A model generated the notes under the pieces. It was not told the DNA's origin. It saw nothing but the letters and a program-made list of their open reading frames with translations, and did not search any database. A stretch of DNA of 64,000 nucleotides from Pseudoduganella lurida. Its GTDB lineage: Bacteria; Pseudomonadota; Gammaproteobacteria; Burkholderiales; Burkholderiaceae_D. The position numbers and the translations under genes are program-made. Where the stretch lies: the NCBI RefSeq assembly GCF_007830455.1, contig NZ_VLLB01000002.1:558001-622000 (forward strand), given 5' to 3'. Positions 24,045-32,989 of the stretch are shown piece by piece. Position 1 is the stretch's first letter; each line of letters opens with the position of its first letter.

Positions 24045-26681
24045 ATGCGCCCATCGTCACCGCCCCCTGCCCCGCGCCCGTCCGGCCGCCTGCTGCCGCT
24101 CGCGCTGGCGCTCGGCACGCTGTGCGTGGGCCTGGCGACGACGGGCCTGGCCTGGCACAGCCTGCGGCTGGCGCATGACCAGCAGCTGCGCGCCGAATTC
24201 GACTACCGGGTGCGCGACCTGGCGCTGCGCATCGGCCCGCGCATGGCCACCTACGAACAGGTGCTGCGCGGCGCGCAGGCCTACGTGGCCGCAGCGGACA
24301 GCCTGCCGCAGCCGGGTGCCTTCCGCACCTATGTCGCCACGCTGCAGCTGCGCCAGTACTATCCCGGCATCCAGGGCATCGGCATCGCGCTGCTGCAGCC
24401 TTCCGTCACCGATCCCGCACGGCAGAAAAGTGCCGTGGCGATGATCGAGCCGCTGGACCTGATGAACCGCCGCGCGCTCGGCTTCGACATGTTCGGCGAA
24501 CCGGTGCGCCATGCGGCAATGGCCCGCGCGCGCGACACGGGTGCCGCGGCGCTGACGGGCCAGGTGCGCCTGGTGCAGGAAGGACCCGGGGGGGCCGGCC
24601 AGCCGGGCTTCCTGATGTACCTGCCGCTGTACCGCGGCGCACCCGCCGACGAGGCCGGCCGCCGCGCCGCCCTGTATGGCTGGGTGTACGGCGCCTTCCG
24701 CATGCACGACTTCATGGCAGGCCTGAACGGCGAGCGGGAAGCGGACCTGCACGTGGCGCTGTACGACGGCACGCGCGCTGCCGCGGCCTGCATGCTGGGC
24801 TGCACGCCGCCACCGGGTTCGCGGCTGCAGGCCACGCAGACGCTGTCGATCGCCGGCCGGACGTGGATCCTGCAGGCCCACGGCACCCCCGTGTTCGAGC
24901 AGCGGCTGGCTTCCCGGCAGGCTGCATGGGCCGGCGTGGTCGGCATCGTCATCAGCCTGCTGTCCGCCACGCTCGTGTGGCTGCTGGCACACGGTCGCGC
25001 ACGCGCGCGGCAGCTGGTGCGGCGCGTGACGGCGGCGCTGCAGCGCTCCAACAGCACGCTGCGCTCTTCGGCGGCGCGCGAGGCAGAACGCCAGCGCGAC
25101 CTGCGCGATGCCCAGCAGGCGCTGCACCGCGCGCAGAAGCTGGAAGCCGTGGGCAAGCTGACGGGCGGCGTGGCGCACGACTTCAACAATGTCCTGCAGG
25201 TCATCTACGGCAATGTGCAGGCGGTGGCGACCAACCCGCGGAGCCCCGACACGCCGCGCCGCCTGGACGGTGCGCTGGCCGCCGTCGAGCGTGGCGCCAG
25301 GCTGTCGGGCCAGCTGCTGGCCTTCGCGCGCCGCCAGCCGCTCGATCCGGTGGTGATCAACATGGCGCGCGTGCTGCGCGACATCGACGACCTGCTGCGC
25401 CGCGCGCTGGGCGATGCGATCACGCTGTCCACCCGCGTCGAACCGGGCCTGTGGAACACGCTGGTCGACCCGAACCAGCTGGAGAACGTGATCCTGAACC
25501 TGGCCATCAACGCGCGCGACGCGATGCGCAGCCGCAGCGGCGGCCCGTCCAATGGCCAGCTCACCATCGAGCTGCTCAACTGCGCGCTCGACGAGGACTA
25601 CACGACGGCCGTGCCGGAAGCGGTGGCCGGCGACTACGTGCTGCTGGCCGTTTCCGACAACGGCAGCGGCATGGCGCCGGACGTGATCGAGCGCGTGTTC
25701 GAGCCCTTCTTCACCACGAAACCGGAAGGCGAAGGCACCGGCCTCGGGCTGTCGATGGCCTACGGCTTCGTGCGCCAGACGGGCGGCCATATCCGCGTCT
25801 ACAGCGAAGTGGGCGTGGGCACCACGCTGCGGCTGTACTTCCCCCGCTCCAGCGCACCCGAGGTGGCGCAGGCCGCCACGTCCGTGCAGGCCGTGGTGGG
25901 TGGCGACGAGTGCATCCTGCTGGCCGAGGATGACGATGCCGTGCGCGACACGGTGGCGGCGATGCTGCGCAGCCTGCACTACCGCGTGATCGAAACGGCC
26001 GGCGCGGAAGAAGCCCTGCAGGTGCTGCGCAGCGGCGCGGCCGTCGACCTGCTGTTCACGGACGTGATCATGCCCGGCGCCGTGCGCGCCACCGAGCTGG
26101 CCGACTTCGCGCGGCAGCTGCGGCCGGGCATTGCCGTGCTGTTCACCTCCGGCTACACGCAGGAGGCCGTGACCCAGGGCGGCCAGCTGGAAGCGGGCGT
26201 GCACCTGCTGTCGAAACCCTACCGCCGCGACGAGCTGGCCCGCAAGGTGCGCGCGGTGCTGGACGAGCATGATGCACATGACCGGCGCACGGCCGACGCG
26301 GTGCCGATCTGCGTGCTGGTGGTGGAAGACAACGAGGACCTGCGCGAGCTGACCTGCGAGATGATCGCCACGCTGGGCTACCGCGCGCAGGGCGTGGGCA
26401 GTGCCGAGGCGGCGCTCGAAGCGCTGGACAGCAGCGCCTACGACGCAGTGTTTACCGACGTGGAACTGCCCGGCATCAGCGGGCTGGAACTGGCACAGCG
26501 GCTGGCGGCGGACGGCGAGTGCGATGCGGCCATCGTCGTCGTCACCGGCCGGGCGCTGGGCGAGCCGCTGCCGCCGGGCGTGCGGCTGCTGCTCAAGCCC
26601 TACCGCATCGACGCGGTGGAGGAGATCCTGATGCAGATCCGCATGGAGCGGCAGCCGGCGCCGGATCCCGCGGAAGATTGA
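24045..26681 (+). CDS. CHASE-domain hybrid histidine kinase with two receivers
   Basis: An 878-residue membrane sensor. TM1 is about residues 16-40. A periplasmic CHASE domain follows (RDLALRIGPRMATYEQVLRGAQAYVAA ... QYYPGIQGIGIALLQP, about 45-285), then TM2 (about 293-315). The transmitter has His at about residue 377 (GGVAHDFNNVLQVIYG), N box NLAINARDAM and G2 box GTGLGLSMAYGFVRQTGG. Two receiver domains follow, each with a phospho-Asp (LLFTDVIMPG about 671; AVFTDVELPG about 803). CHASE domains bind small extracellular ligands; the ligand here is unknown. There is no Hpt domain, so phosphate may pass to the upstream NarL-type regulator directly or through a separate Hpt protein. Confidence 0.9.
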   Translation: MRPSSPPPAPRPSGRLLPLALALGTLCVGLATTGLAWHSLRLAHDQQLRAEFDYRVRDLALRIGPRMATYEQVLRGAQAYVAAADSLPQPGAFRTYVATLQLRQYYPGIQGIGIALLQPSVTDPARQKSAVAMIEPLDLMNRRALGFDMFGEPVRHAAMARARDTGAAALTGQVRLVQEGPGGAGQPGFLMYLPLYRGAPADEAGRRAALYGWVYGAFRMHDFMAGLNGEREADLHVALYDGTRAAAACMLGCTPPPGSRLQATQTLSIAGRTWILQAHGTPVFEQRLASRQAAWAGVVGIVISLLSATLVWLLAHGRARARQLVRRVTAALQRSNSTLRSSAAREAERQRDLRDAQQALHRAQKLEAVGKLTGGVAHDFNNVLQVIYGNVQAVATNPRSPDTPRRLDGALAAVERGARLSGQLLAFARRQPLDPVVINMARVLRDIDDLLRRALGDAITLSTRVEPGLWNTLVDPNQLENVILNLAINARDAMRSRSGGPSNGQLTIELLNCALDEDYTTAVPEAVAGDYVLLAVSDNGSGMAPDVIERVFEPFFTTKPEGEGTGLGLSMAYGFVRQTGGHIRVYSEVGVGTTLRLYFPRSSAPEVAQAATSVQAVVGGDECILLAEDDDAVRDTVAAMLRSLHYRVIETAGAEEALQVLRSGAAVDLLFTDVIMPGAVRATELADFARQLRPGIAVLFTSGYTQEAVTQGGQLEAGVHLLSKPYRRDELARKVRAVLDEHDAHDRRTADAVPICVLVVEDNEDLRELTCEMIATLGYRAQGVGSAEAALEALDSSAYDAVFTDVELPGISGLELAQRLAADGECDAAIVVVTGRALGEPLPPGVRLLLKPYRIDAVEEILMQIRMERQPAPDPAED

Positions 26682-26768
26682 GAGGGTGTGCAGATCGGCT
26701 GCCGGCGGCGCAAACCGCTGTCTGGCACCAGATGCATCGGCTGCATCCGGCACCGGGGCCGGAGCAGG

Positions 26769-28313
26769 CTACTGGAATGCGACCTCGGCGAAGCTGCGCA
26801 GCTTGCGGCTGTGCAGCCGGTCCACGCCCAGCTGGCGCAGCAGCTCGAGGGCGCGGATGCCGATGCGCAGGTGCTGGTCGACGCGGTCGCGGTAGAACTG
26901 GTTGGCCATGCCCGGCAGCTTGATCTCGCCGTGCAGCGGCTTGTCGCTGACGCACAGCAGCGTGCCGTACGGGACGCGGAAGCGGAAGCCGTTGGCGGCA
27001 ATGGTGGCGCTCTCCATGTCCAGCGCCACGGCGCGGCTCTGGCTGAAGCGGCGCTCCGGCGTGCGCTGCGGCAGCAGCTCCCAGTTGCGGTTGTCCGTGC
27101 TGGCCACCGTGCCGGTGCGCAGCACGCGCTTCAGGTCCGGCCCCGTCAGCTGCGTGACCTCGGCCACGGCCGCCTCGATCGCCACCTGCACCTCGGCCAG
27201 CGCCGGGATCGGCACCCACAGCGGCAGGTCCTCGTCCAGCACGTGATCCTCGCGCACATAGCCGTGCGCCAGCACATAGTCGCCCAGCTGCTGCGTGTTG
27301 CGCAGCCCGGCGCAGTGGCCCAGCATCAGCCACGCGTGAGGACGCAGCACCGCCACGTGGTCCGTGATGGTTTTTGCATTGGCAGGCCCCACGCCGATGT
27401 TGACCATGCTGATGCCGGCACCGTCGGCGCGGATCAGGTGGTAGCCGGGCATCTGCGGCAGCCGCAGCGGCGGCGCGCCCAGCGTGTCGCCGGCCTGCGC
27501 TTCCTGGCCGGCACGGCGCGTGATGCGGTTGCCCGGCTCGACGAAGGCGATGTAGCCGTCGTCCGGATCGGTCGGCTCGCGGCTCATGATCGCGTGGCCC
27601 AGCCGCACGAACTCGTCGATGTAGAACTGGTAGTTCGTGAACAGCACGAACTTCTGGAAGTACTCCGGCGACGTGCCCGTGTAATGGCGCAGCCGCTGCA
27701 GCGAATAATCCACGCGCGGGCCGGTGAACAGCGACAGCGGCAGCGCTTCTCCCGGCGCCGGTTCGCAGGTGCCGTTGGCGATGCCATCGTCCATCACTGC
27801 CAGGTTGGGCAGGTCGAACACGTCGCGCATCATGGCGCGCCGCTCCGGGCTCATATTGCCTTCGATGTGGTCGTGCTCGGCGAACGAGAAGTGGATCGGG
27901 ATCGGCTGCGACGACAGCCCCACTTCGATCTGCACGTGCTGCTTGCCGTGGTTCTTCAGCAGCAGCCGGAACTGCTCCTGGTAGTAGCGCGCGAACAGGT
28001 CCGGCCGGGTCAGCGTGGTTTCATACGTGCCGGGGCCTTCCACGAAGCCGAACGACAGCCGCGAATCGGCGCGCGCGAAGGTCTCGGTCTGCACGCGCAC
28101 GAACGGATAGCAGGCCCGCACATGGCCCAGGGTTGCGCCGTCGACGAAGCGCTGCAGGGCATCGCGCAGATGGGCGATGCTGCCGTTGTAGATCTCCTGC
28201 ACGCGCGCCAGCGCGGCGGCGGGATCATCGAAGCGTTCGGGAGGAACGAAGGAACGGACTTCAGGACGGGTTTCGGAAGGAACGCCGGGTGGGACTTCGC
28301 TGCGGGTGGACAC
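26769..28313 (-). CDS. amn: AMP nucleosidase
   Basis: A 514-residue cytoplasmic enzyme that hydrolyses AMP to adenine and ribose 5-phosphate. The N-terminal AMP nucleosidase domain (about residues 25-180, RVQEIYNGSIAHLRDALQRF) and the C-terminal nucleoside-phosphorylase-like domain (about 270-510, with MVNIGVGPANAKTITDHVAVLRPHAWLMLGHCAGLR and DMESATIAANGFRFRVPYGTLLCVSDKPLHGE) are both complete. Length is close to the family norm of about 480-500. The start is GTG with an AGGAG Shine-Dalgarno. It follows the PRPP-synthetase-like gene by 29 bp in the same direction, so the two probably share a transcript. Confidence 0.92.
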   Translation of the reverse strand: MSTRSEVPPGVPSETRPEVRSFVPPERFDDPAAALARVQEIYNGSIAHLRDALQRFVDGATLGHVRACYPFVRVQTETFARADSRLSFGFVEGPGTYETTLTRPDLFARYYQEQFRLLLKNHGKQHVQIEVGLSSQPIPIHFSFAEHDHIEGNMSPERRAMMRDVFDLPNLAVMDDGIANGTCEPAPGEALPLSLFTGPRVDYSLQRLRHYTGTSPEYFQKFVLFTNYQFYIDEFVRLGHAIMSREPTDPDDGYIAFVEPGNRITRRAGQEAQAGDTLGAPPLRLPQMPGYHLIRADGAGISMVNIGVGPANAKTITDHVAVLRPHAWLMLGHCAGLRNTQQLGDYVLAHGYVREDHVLDEDLPLWVPIPALAEVQVAIEAAVAEVTQLTGPDLKRVLRTGTVASTDNRNWELLPQRTPERRFSQSRAVALDMESATIAANGFRFRVPYGTLLCVSDKPLHGEIKLPGMANQFYRDRVDQHLRIGIRALELLRQLGVDRLHSRKLRSFAEVAFQ

Positions 28314-28342
28314 GATGGACTCCTGTTTGGCTTTTTGTCATC

Positions 28343-29329
28343 CTAGCATGCGACTCCCGCGTGCCGTTCGTCCTCCAGCGAGCGGATCGCTGCCGCGAAC
28401 AGCACGGCACTGTCCAGCACCGTGAACAGCGGGCCGGCCCGTGCGCCATCCTGCACCGTATCGGCCACGGCGCCGCCATCGATGCCGGCCCGCGCCAGCA
28501 CGGCGGCCGCGTCGCCGGCAAAGATGGCATGCGTGGCGGCGGCCAGCACCCGCGCGGCGCCCCGTGCCCGCGCCGCCTCGGCCGCGCGCGCCATCGTGTG
28601 GCCGGTGCCGATGATGTCGTCGAACACGATCGCCAGCCGGCCCGCCACGTCGCCCGCCATCAGGTCGCCGGACAGCTCCCTGCCGTCGCGGTGTTTCTCG
28701 ACGAAGGCCAGCGCCACGGGACGGCCCAGCACCGCGGCCAGCGCCTGGCGCAGTGCATCGGCACGGCGGATGCCGCCACCATCGGGCGCGACGATGCAGA
28801 TTTCGTCCCCGCCCGCGACCGTGGCGAAGTGCGCGGCGAACAGCGCGCTGCCGTCCAGGTGCACGGTGCGGTGGCGGAAGGCGTTCTGGAAGGCGCCCAG
28901 GTTGTGGATGTCCAGCGCCACCGTCACGTCCGCCCCGGCCGCCTCCAGCAGGGTGGCCACGTAGCGCAGCGTCAGCGGCTCGCCCGGCTCGCGGCTGCAG
29001 TCCTGCCGCGCATACGCCACGTAGGGCAGCGCGACCGTGACGCGCGCGGCCCCCGCATCGCGCAGCGCCGCCACGAAGAACAGCAGCCGGCACAGCCGCT
29101 CGCCGCTGCCCTGCCCCGGCGCGCCGGCCAGCGAATGGATCACGCAGGCATGGGCGCCCCGCACCGCGGCAGGCACGCGCAGCGTGTATTCGCCGTCGTC
29201 GAACTCGTTTTCCTCGTGCGCCGCCAGTTCGATGCCGAGATGGCGCGCCACGCGCCGGCCGAACGGCGCACTGGTGCCGAGCGCGAACAAGTGCAGGTGC
29301 GGATGCAGGGACGATGCGGTGGCGGTCAT
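28343..29329 (-). CDS. divergent ribose-phosphate pyrophosphokinase (PRPP synthetase) paralogue
   Basis: A 328-residue protein of the PRPP-synthetase/phosphoribosyltransferase family. Recognised blocks are FDDGEYTLRVPAAVRG (ribose-5-phosphate side), PYVAYARQDCSREPGEPLT (ATP loop), VALDIHNLGAFQNAF in place of the usual DLHAxQIQGFF, and the PRPP-binding IVFDDIIGTGHTM. The catalytic flexible loop normally carrying KRR reads FVEKHRDGRE, so activity is plausible but specificity may differ. The ATG at 29329 has the Shine-Dalgarno CAGGAAGAG; the long open frame upstream overlaps a LysR gene and is not coding. Being 29 bp upstream of amn, it could use the ribose 5-phosphate that amn releases. Confidence 0.82.
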   Translation of the reverse strand: MTATASSLHPHLHLFALGTSAPFGRRVARHLGIELAAHEENEFDDGEYTLRVPAAVRGAHACVIHSLAGAPGQGSGERLCRLLFFVAALRDAGAARVTVALPYVAYARQDCSREPGEPLTLRYVATLLEAAGADVTVALDIHNLGAFQNAFRHRTVHLDGSALFAAHFATVAGGDEICIVAPDGGGIRRADALRQALAAVLGRPVALAFVEKHRDGRELSGDLMAGDVAGRLAIVFDDIIGTGHTMARAAEAARARGAARVLAAATHAIFAGDAAAVLARAGIDGGAVADTVQDGARAGPLFTVLDSAVLFAAAIRSLEDERHAGVAC

Positions 29330-29412
29330 GGACTCTTCCTGGAGTGGCGGAACACCCATTGTAGATGCGGGCGCGCGGCACCGGGTGCACGGGACCACCA
29401 CACCATTGCCGC

Positions 29413-30330
29413 TCAGCCGACCGGACGGATCGCCAGCGTGTCGGTGAAATGCCCGATCAGCGCCTGCACCTTCGGCGCATGCTGGCGGCTGCGCTGCCAG
29501 ACGAGGTGCAGCGGCAGCCCCTGCGTGGCCAGCGCGGGCAGGATGGGAACGAGCGTGCCGTCGCGCAGCTGGCGCTCGACCAGCCAGGTGGCCAGCTGCG
29601 CGATGCCCCACCCCGCCTCGACGGCCGCCACCTGTGCCTCGGCCTGGCCGAGCACGATGCAGCCTTCCACGTGATGGCGCGCCAGCGGCGCCTTGCCGTG
29701 CCGGATCAGCCACGGACTGGTGCTGCCATCGGCGCGCCCGTACAGCACGGCGGCATGGTCGAGCAGCGCTTTCGGCGAAGCTGGCGTGCCGTGCGCGGCC
29801 AGGTAGGCCGGCGACGCGCAGAACACCAGCTCCTCGTGGCCCAGGTACTTGTGATCGAGCGCCGCCGGCCACGTATCGCTGCCGCCGATGCGCACGACGA
29901 GATCCAGGCCGTCCTCGACCGGATCGACGAACCGGTCGGTGAACGACACGTGCGGCCGCACCTGCCGGTGCCGGTCGGCGAACGCCAGCAGCGCGGGCAG
30001 CGCCTGCATCCGGCCGAACGTGGCGGGCAGGTCGACCCGCAGACGCCCGGACGGCACGACGTCGTCCGCCGCCAGCACCCGCTCGGCCTCCTCCAGCTCC
30101 TCCAGCACGCGCACGCACACCGTGTAGAAGGCATCGCCCGCATCCGTCATCTCGAGGCGGCGCGTGGTGCGGTCGAACAGGCGGCTGTTCAGGCGCCCTT
30201 CGAGCCGCGCGATGGCCTTGCCGACGGCGGAATTGGTGCGATTGAGACGCTCCGCCGCGGCCGTGAAGCTGCCCGCTTCGGCCACCGCAACGAAGGTCTC
30301 CAGCCCTTTCAGGCGCTCGGTCGAGGTCAT
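29413..30330 (-). CDS. LysR family transcriptional regulator
   Basis: A 305-residue LysR regulator of the CrgA/DmlR-like group: N-terminal helix-turn-helix LKGLETFVAVAEAGSFTAAAERLNRTNSAVGKAIARLEGRL, then a complete effector-binding domain (DGLDLVVRIGGSD ... GWGIAQLATWLV). It is divergent from the MFS transporter gene, with a 174-bp shared region carrying an inverted repeat, the classical layout for a LysR protein controlling its neighbour. The effector is unknown. Confidence 0.9.
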   Translation of the reverse strand: MTSTERLKGLETFVAVAEAGSFTAAAERLNRTNSAVGKAIARLEGRLNSRLFDRTTRRLEMTDAGDAFYTVCVRVLEELEEAERVLAADDVVPSGRLRVDLPATFGRMQALPALLAFADRHRQVRPHVSFTDRFVDPVEDGLDLVVRIGGSDTWPAALDHKYLGHEELVFCASPAYLAAHGTPASPKALLDHAAVLYGRADGSTSPWLIRHGKAPLARHHVEGCIVLGQAEAQVAAVEAGWGIAQLATWLVERQLRDGTLVPILPALATQGLPLHLVWQRSRQHAPKVQALIGHFTDTLAIRPVG

Positions 30331-30412
30331 GTTGGGGGCAGCAATCCTGTGTATGGGTTTGGCGCCGGCATGCGCCGCGGAACGGGAAGCATCCGATCGG
30401 CCGATTATGGAA

Positions 30413-30440
30413 TATTTTTCCGCAGCTTGCGGGAAAAATC
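30413..30440. promoter_or_regulatory. inverted repeat in the LysR/MFS divergent promoter region
   Basis: The sequence tttttccgca, gct, tgcgggaaaaa (30415-30438) is a 10-bp inverted repeat with one extra G in the right arm, lying about midway between the two divergent starts. Such near-palindromes with AT-rich ends are usual LysR operators. A TATATC/TATCAT candidate -10 box for the MFS gene follows about 30 bases later. Confidence 0.5.
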
Positions 30441-30504
30441 ATCCAACAGTGGAATCGGCATCCTTTATATCATACGTCCTCAAAAAATTTCATCGTGAGC
30501 CTGC

Positions 30505-31824
30505 ATGACCACTGCAAAACCCATCAACAGTAGTGCGGACACCGCTGCGCGCAGCAAAGCGAATGGCACTGCAAATAGCACCGCGAATAGCACGGCGAAT
30601 AGCACTGCAAACAGCACTGCAGATAGAACTGGGGACAGCACTGCGGACAGTGCCGCCGCGCTGGCTGCCGCCGGCACTGGCAGCGCCGCTTCCATCGCGA
30701 TCCTGGCCATCGCCGCCTTCGTCATCGTTACCACCGAGTTCCTGATCGTCGGCCTGCTGCCGGCGCTGGCGCGGGACCTGGCGATCTCCGTCGCCAGCGC
30801 CGGCCAGCTGGTCACGCTGTTCGCCGTCGTCGTGATGCTCTGCGGCCCGTTCCTGACGGCGTGGCTGGCCAACGTGAACCGCAAGCGCCTGTTCATCGCC
30901 ATCCTCGTGCTGTTCGCGGCATCGAACGGCCTGGCCGCCATCGCCTCGAACATCTGGGTGCTGGCCATCGCGCGCCTGCTGCCCGCACTGGCGCTACCCG
31001 TGTTCTGGGGCACGGCCAGCGAAACGGCCGGCAAGATCGCCGGGCCCGGCAAGGAAGGCAAGGCCGTGTCGATGGTCTACCTGGGCATCTCCGCCGCGAT
31101 GCTGTTCGGGATCCCGCTCGGCACGCTGGCCTCCGATGCCCTGGGCTGGCGCGGCGCGTTTGCCCTGCTGGCAGTGCTGTCGCTGGTGATCGCCATCCTG
31201 ATCGCATGGAGCATGCCGACCGTGCGGGCCGGCGCGCCCGTGCGGATGGCGGACCAGGCGCAGATCCTGAAAAGCCCCTTCTTCCTGGCCAACGTGGCGC
31301 TGTCGATCCTCGTCTTCACGGCAATGTTCACCGGTTACACGTATCTGGCCGAGATGCTGGAGAAATCCGCCGGCGTGCCGGCCGCGCAGGTGGGCTGGTG
31401 GCTGATGGGCTTCGGCGCCGTGGGCCTGTTCGGCAACTGGCTGGGTGGCCAGTGGGTCGACCGCAAGCCGCTCGCCACGACTGCCCTGTTCTGCATCGTG
31501 CTGGCGCTCGGCATGGCGGCCACGATGGCGCTGGCCGGCCAGACTCTTTACTTCGCACTCGCACTCGGCGTGTGGGGCATTGCGAACACCGCGCTCTACC
31601 CGATCTGCCAGATCCGCGTGATGAAGGCCGCTTCGGCGGCGCAGGCACTGGCCGGAACGATCAATGTCTCGGCGGCGAACGGCGGCATCGCGCTGGGCGC
31701 CGTCATCGGTGGCCTGAGCATCTCGCACTGGGGTGCCGGCAATGTCGGTTATGTGTCGGCCGCGATTGCCGTGCTGGCCGCGCTGGCCGTGCCGGCGGTC
31801 GGCAAGCTGGCGCGGCGCGGGTAA
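30505..31824 (+). CDS. MFS transporter with a repeat-encoded N-terminal extension
   Basis: A 439-residue major facilitator of the drug:H+ antiporter-1 / arabinose-efflux type with twelve predicted helices. The first helix carries VTTEFLIVGLLPALARDLAI, the family motif at helix 1; LGIPLGTLASDALGWRGAF follows helix 5. The first 64 residues are unusual: a hydrophilic Thr/Ala/Asn/Ser tail of NSTA-type repeats encoded by a 12-bp tandem array, ending just before helix 1. The substrate is unknown. Its expression is probably controlled by the divergent LysR gene. Confidence 0.88.
   Translation: MTTAKPINSSADTAARSKANGTANSTANSTANSTANSTADRTGDSTADSAAALAAAGTGSAASIAILAIAAFVIVTTEFLIVGLLPALARDLAISVASAGQLVTLFAVVVMLCGPFLTAWLANVNRKRLFIAILVLFAASNGLAAIASNIWVLAIARLLPALALPVFWGTASETAGKIAGPGKEGKAVSMVYLGISAAMLFGIPLGTLASDALGWRGAFALLAVLSLVIAILIAWSMPTVRAGAPVRMADQAQILKSPFFLANVALSILVFTAMFTGYTYLAEMLEKSAGVPAAQVGWWLMGFGAVGLFGNWLGGQWVDRKPLATTALFCIVLALGMAATMALAGQTLYFALALGVWGIANTALYPICQIRVMKAASAAQALAGTINVSAANGGIALGAVIGGLSISHWGAGNVGYVSAAIAVLAALAVPAVGKLARRG
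30561..30655 (+). repeat. 12-bp array encoding an NSTA-type N-terminal tail
   Basis: About eight degenerate 12-base units of the type gcaaatagcact encode NGTA-NSTA-NSTA-NSTA-NSTA-DRTG-DSTA-DSA. The period is a multiple of three, so copy-number change alters only the length of the cytoplasmic tail of the transporter. Confidence 0.88.
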
Positions 31825-31850
31825 GGCAGGGACCAGGTGCGGCGGTCAGC

Positions 31851-32004
31851 GCCAGCCGGTGGACGCGAGCCGGTGGACATGAGCCGGTGATCATGAGCCG
31901 GTGAATGCGAGTGGGTGGACGCGAGACGAGGAACGCCAGCCGGTGAGTGCGAGCCGGTGAGTGCGAGCCCGTGGATGCGAGTGGGTGGATGCGAGCCGGT
32001 GAGG
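31851..32004. repeat. 14-bp tandem array between convergent genes
   Basis: Eleven contiguous 14-base units, consensus gcgagccggtggat with variation, fill the space between the MFS stop and the GH43 stop (154 bp, exactly 11 x 14). Only 26 bases separate the array from the MFS stop and 22 from the GH43 stop. No conventional terminator hairpin is apparent here. Confidence 0.92.
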
Positions 32005-32026
32005 TCGTATGCTCCCGATGCATCCT

Positions 32027-32989
32027 TTACTTGCCGGCCACCGGGTCCGGCACCACCTGCCGGATGCGGCCATCGGCCTCGTACTCCAGCGGGGCGATGG
32101 CGATCGAGCGGCGGTGGCTGCCGCCGCCCGGCAGCAGGTTATCGTGATAGAACAGCCAGCTCCTGCCTTCATGTTCGATGATGGCCTGGTGGTTGGTGGA
32201 TATCTTCAGGTAGTCCAGCACCACGCCGCGGTAGGTGAACGGCCCGGCCGGCGAGGTACCGGTGGCATACACGATCTGGCCGGGCCAGCCGGTCGAGAAC
32301 GTGAAGTAGTAGGTGCCACCGCGCCGGTGCAGGAACGGCGCTTCGCCGTACGCCTTCTTCGGATCGCCAGCGGGCAAGCCCTCGATCACGAGATTGCGGA
32401 TCGGACCATCCGCACTGGCCATGTCGGCCTTCAGCTTCACCACCTTCGGCACGCGGGTGCCGAAATACATATAAGCCTGCCCGTCGCCGTCGACGAACAC
32501 CGCGGGATCGAACGGTTCATCGCCGGCATTGGCATCGCGTGCCTTGTCCACCAGCGCATCCGCCCGCGCATCGCGGAACGGGCCGGCAGGATCGTCCGCC
32601 ACGGCCACGCCGATCCTGTCGCCGCCGATCGGCGCATAGAAGTAGTACTTGCCGTTGCGGTAGGCCGCCTCCGGCGCCCACGCCTTGGCATCGGGCCGCG
32701 CCCATTTGAAGACGGTGACATCCAGCGGCACACCGGCATCGGTCCACGTCCGCATGTCCTTCGACTTGTAGAGCCGCCACGTCACCGAGTCCCAATACTT
32801 GCCGGAGTTCGACGCATCGTCAGTGGCGTACAAGTAGAAGCTGCCGCCCTCCTTCGTGGTGAAATAGTGGGGCGACGGATCGGCGTTGAAGCGGGTGGAA
32901 AGCGGTTGCGCAGCATGGACCGCGTGCGCGGTGGTGGCCAGCAGCGCCATGGCGGCAGCGATTTTCAGGGTTTGCAGCGGCAGGTGCAT
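32027..32989 (-). CDS. exported GH43 family glycosidase, second copy
   Basis: A 320-residue GH43 five-bladed propeller with a signal peptide (LKIAAAMALLATTAHAVHA). Base Asp in RFNADPSPHYF, the Asp in PFDPAVFVDGDG and acid Glu in YGEAPFLHRR are present. It is related to the GH43 at 8404-9357 (shared KSKDMRTW, RNGKYYFYAP, FVDGDGQAY and FYHDNLLPGG patterns) but clearly divergent. The ATG at 32989 starts directly on the signal peptide and is the preferred start, although the frame is open for a further 433 codons upstream. Substrate is probably an arabinoside or xyloside. It stands apart from the main arabinose locus and converges on the MFS gene. Confidence 0.88.
   Translation of the reverse strand: MHLPLQTLKIAAAMALLATTAHAVHAAQPLSTRFNADPSPHYFTTKEGGSFYLYATDDASNSGKYWDSVTWRLYKSKDMRTWTDAGVPLDVTVFKWARPDAKAWAPEAAYRNGKYYFYAPIGGDRIGVAVADDPAGPFRDARADALVDKARDANAGDEPFDPAVFVDGDGQAYMYFGTRVPKVVKLKADMASADGPIRNLVIEGLPAGDPKKAYGEAPFLHRRGGTYYFTFSTGWPGQIVYATGTSPAGPFTYRGVVLDYLKISTNHQAIIEHEGRSWLFYHDNLLPGGGSHRRSIAIAPLEYEADGRIRQVVPDPVAGK

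Noticed and set aside
29330..30442. Long N-terminal extension of the PRPP-synthetase-like gene
   Set aside because: It lies over the LysR gene in a different frame on the same strand; the ATG at 29329 has a good Shine-Dalgarno and begins the conserved domain.
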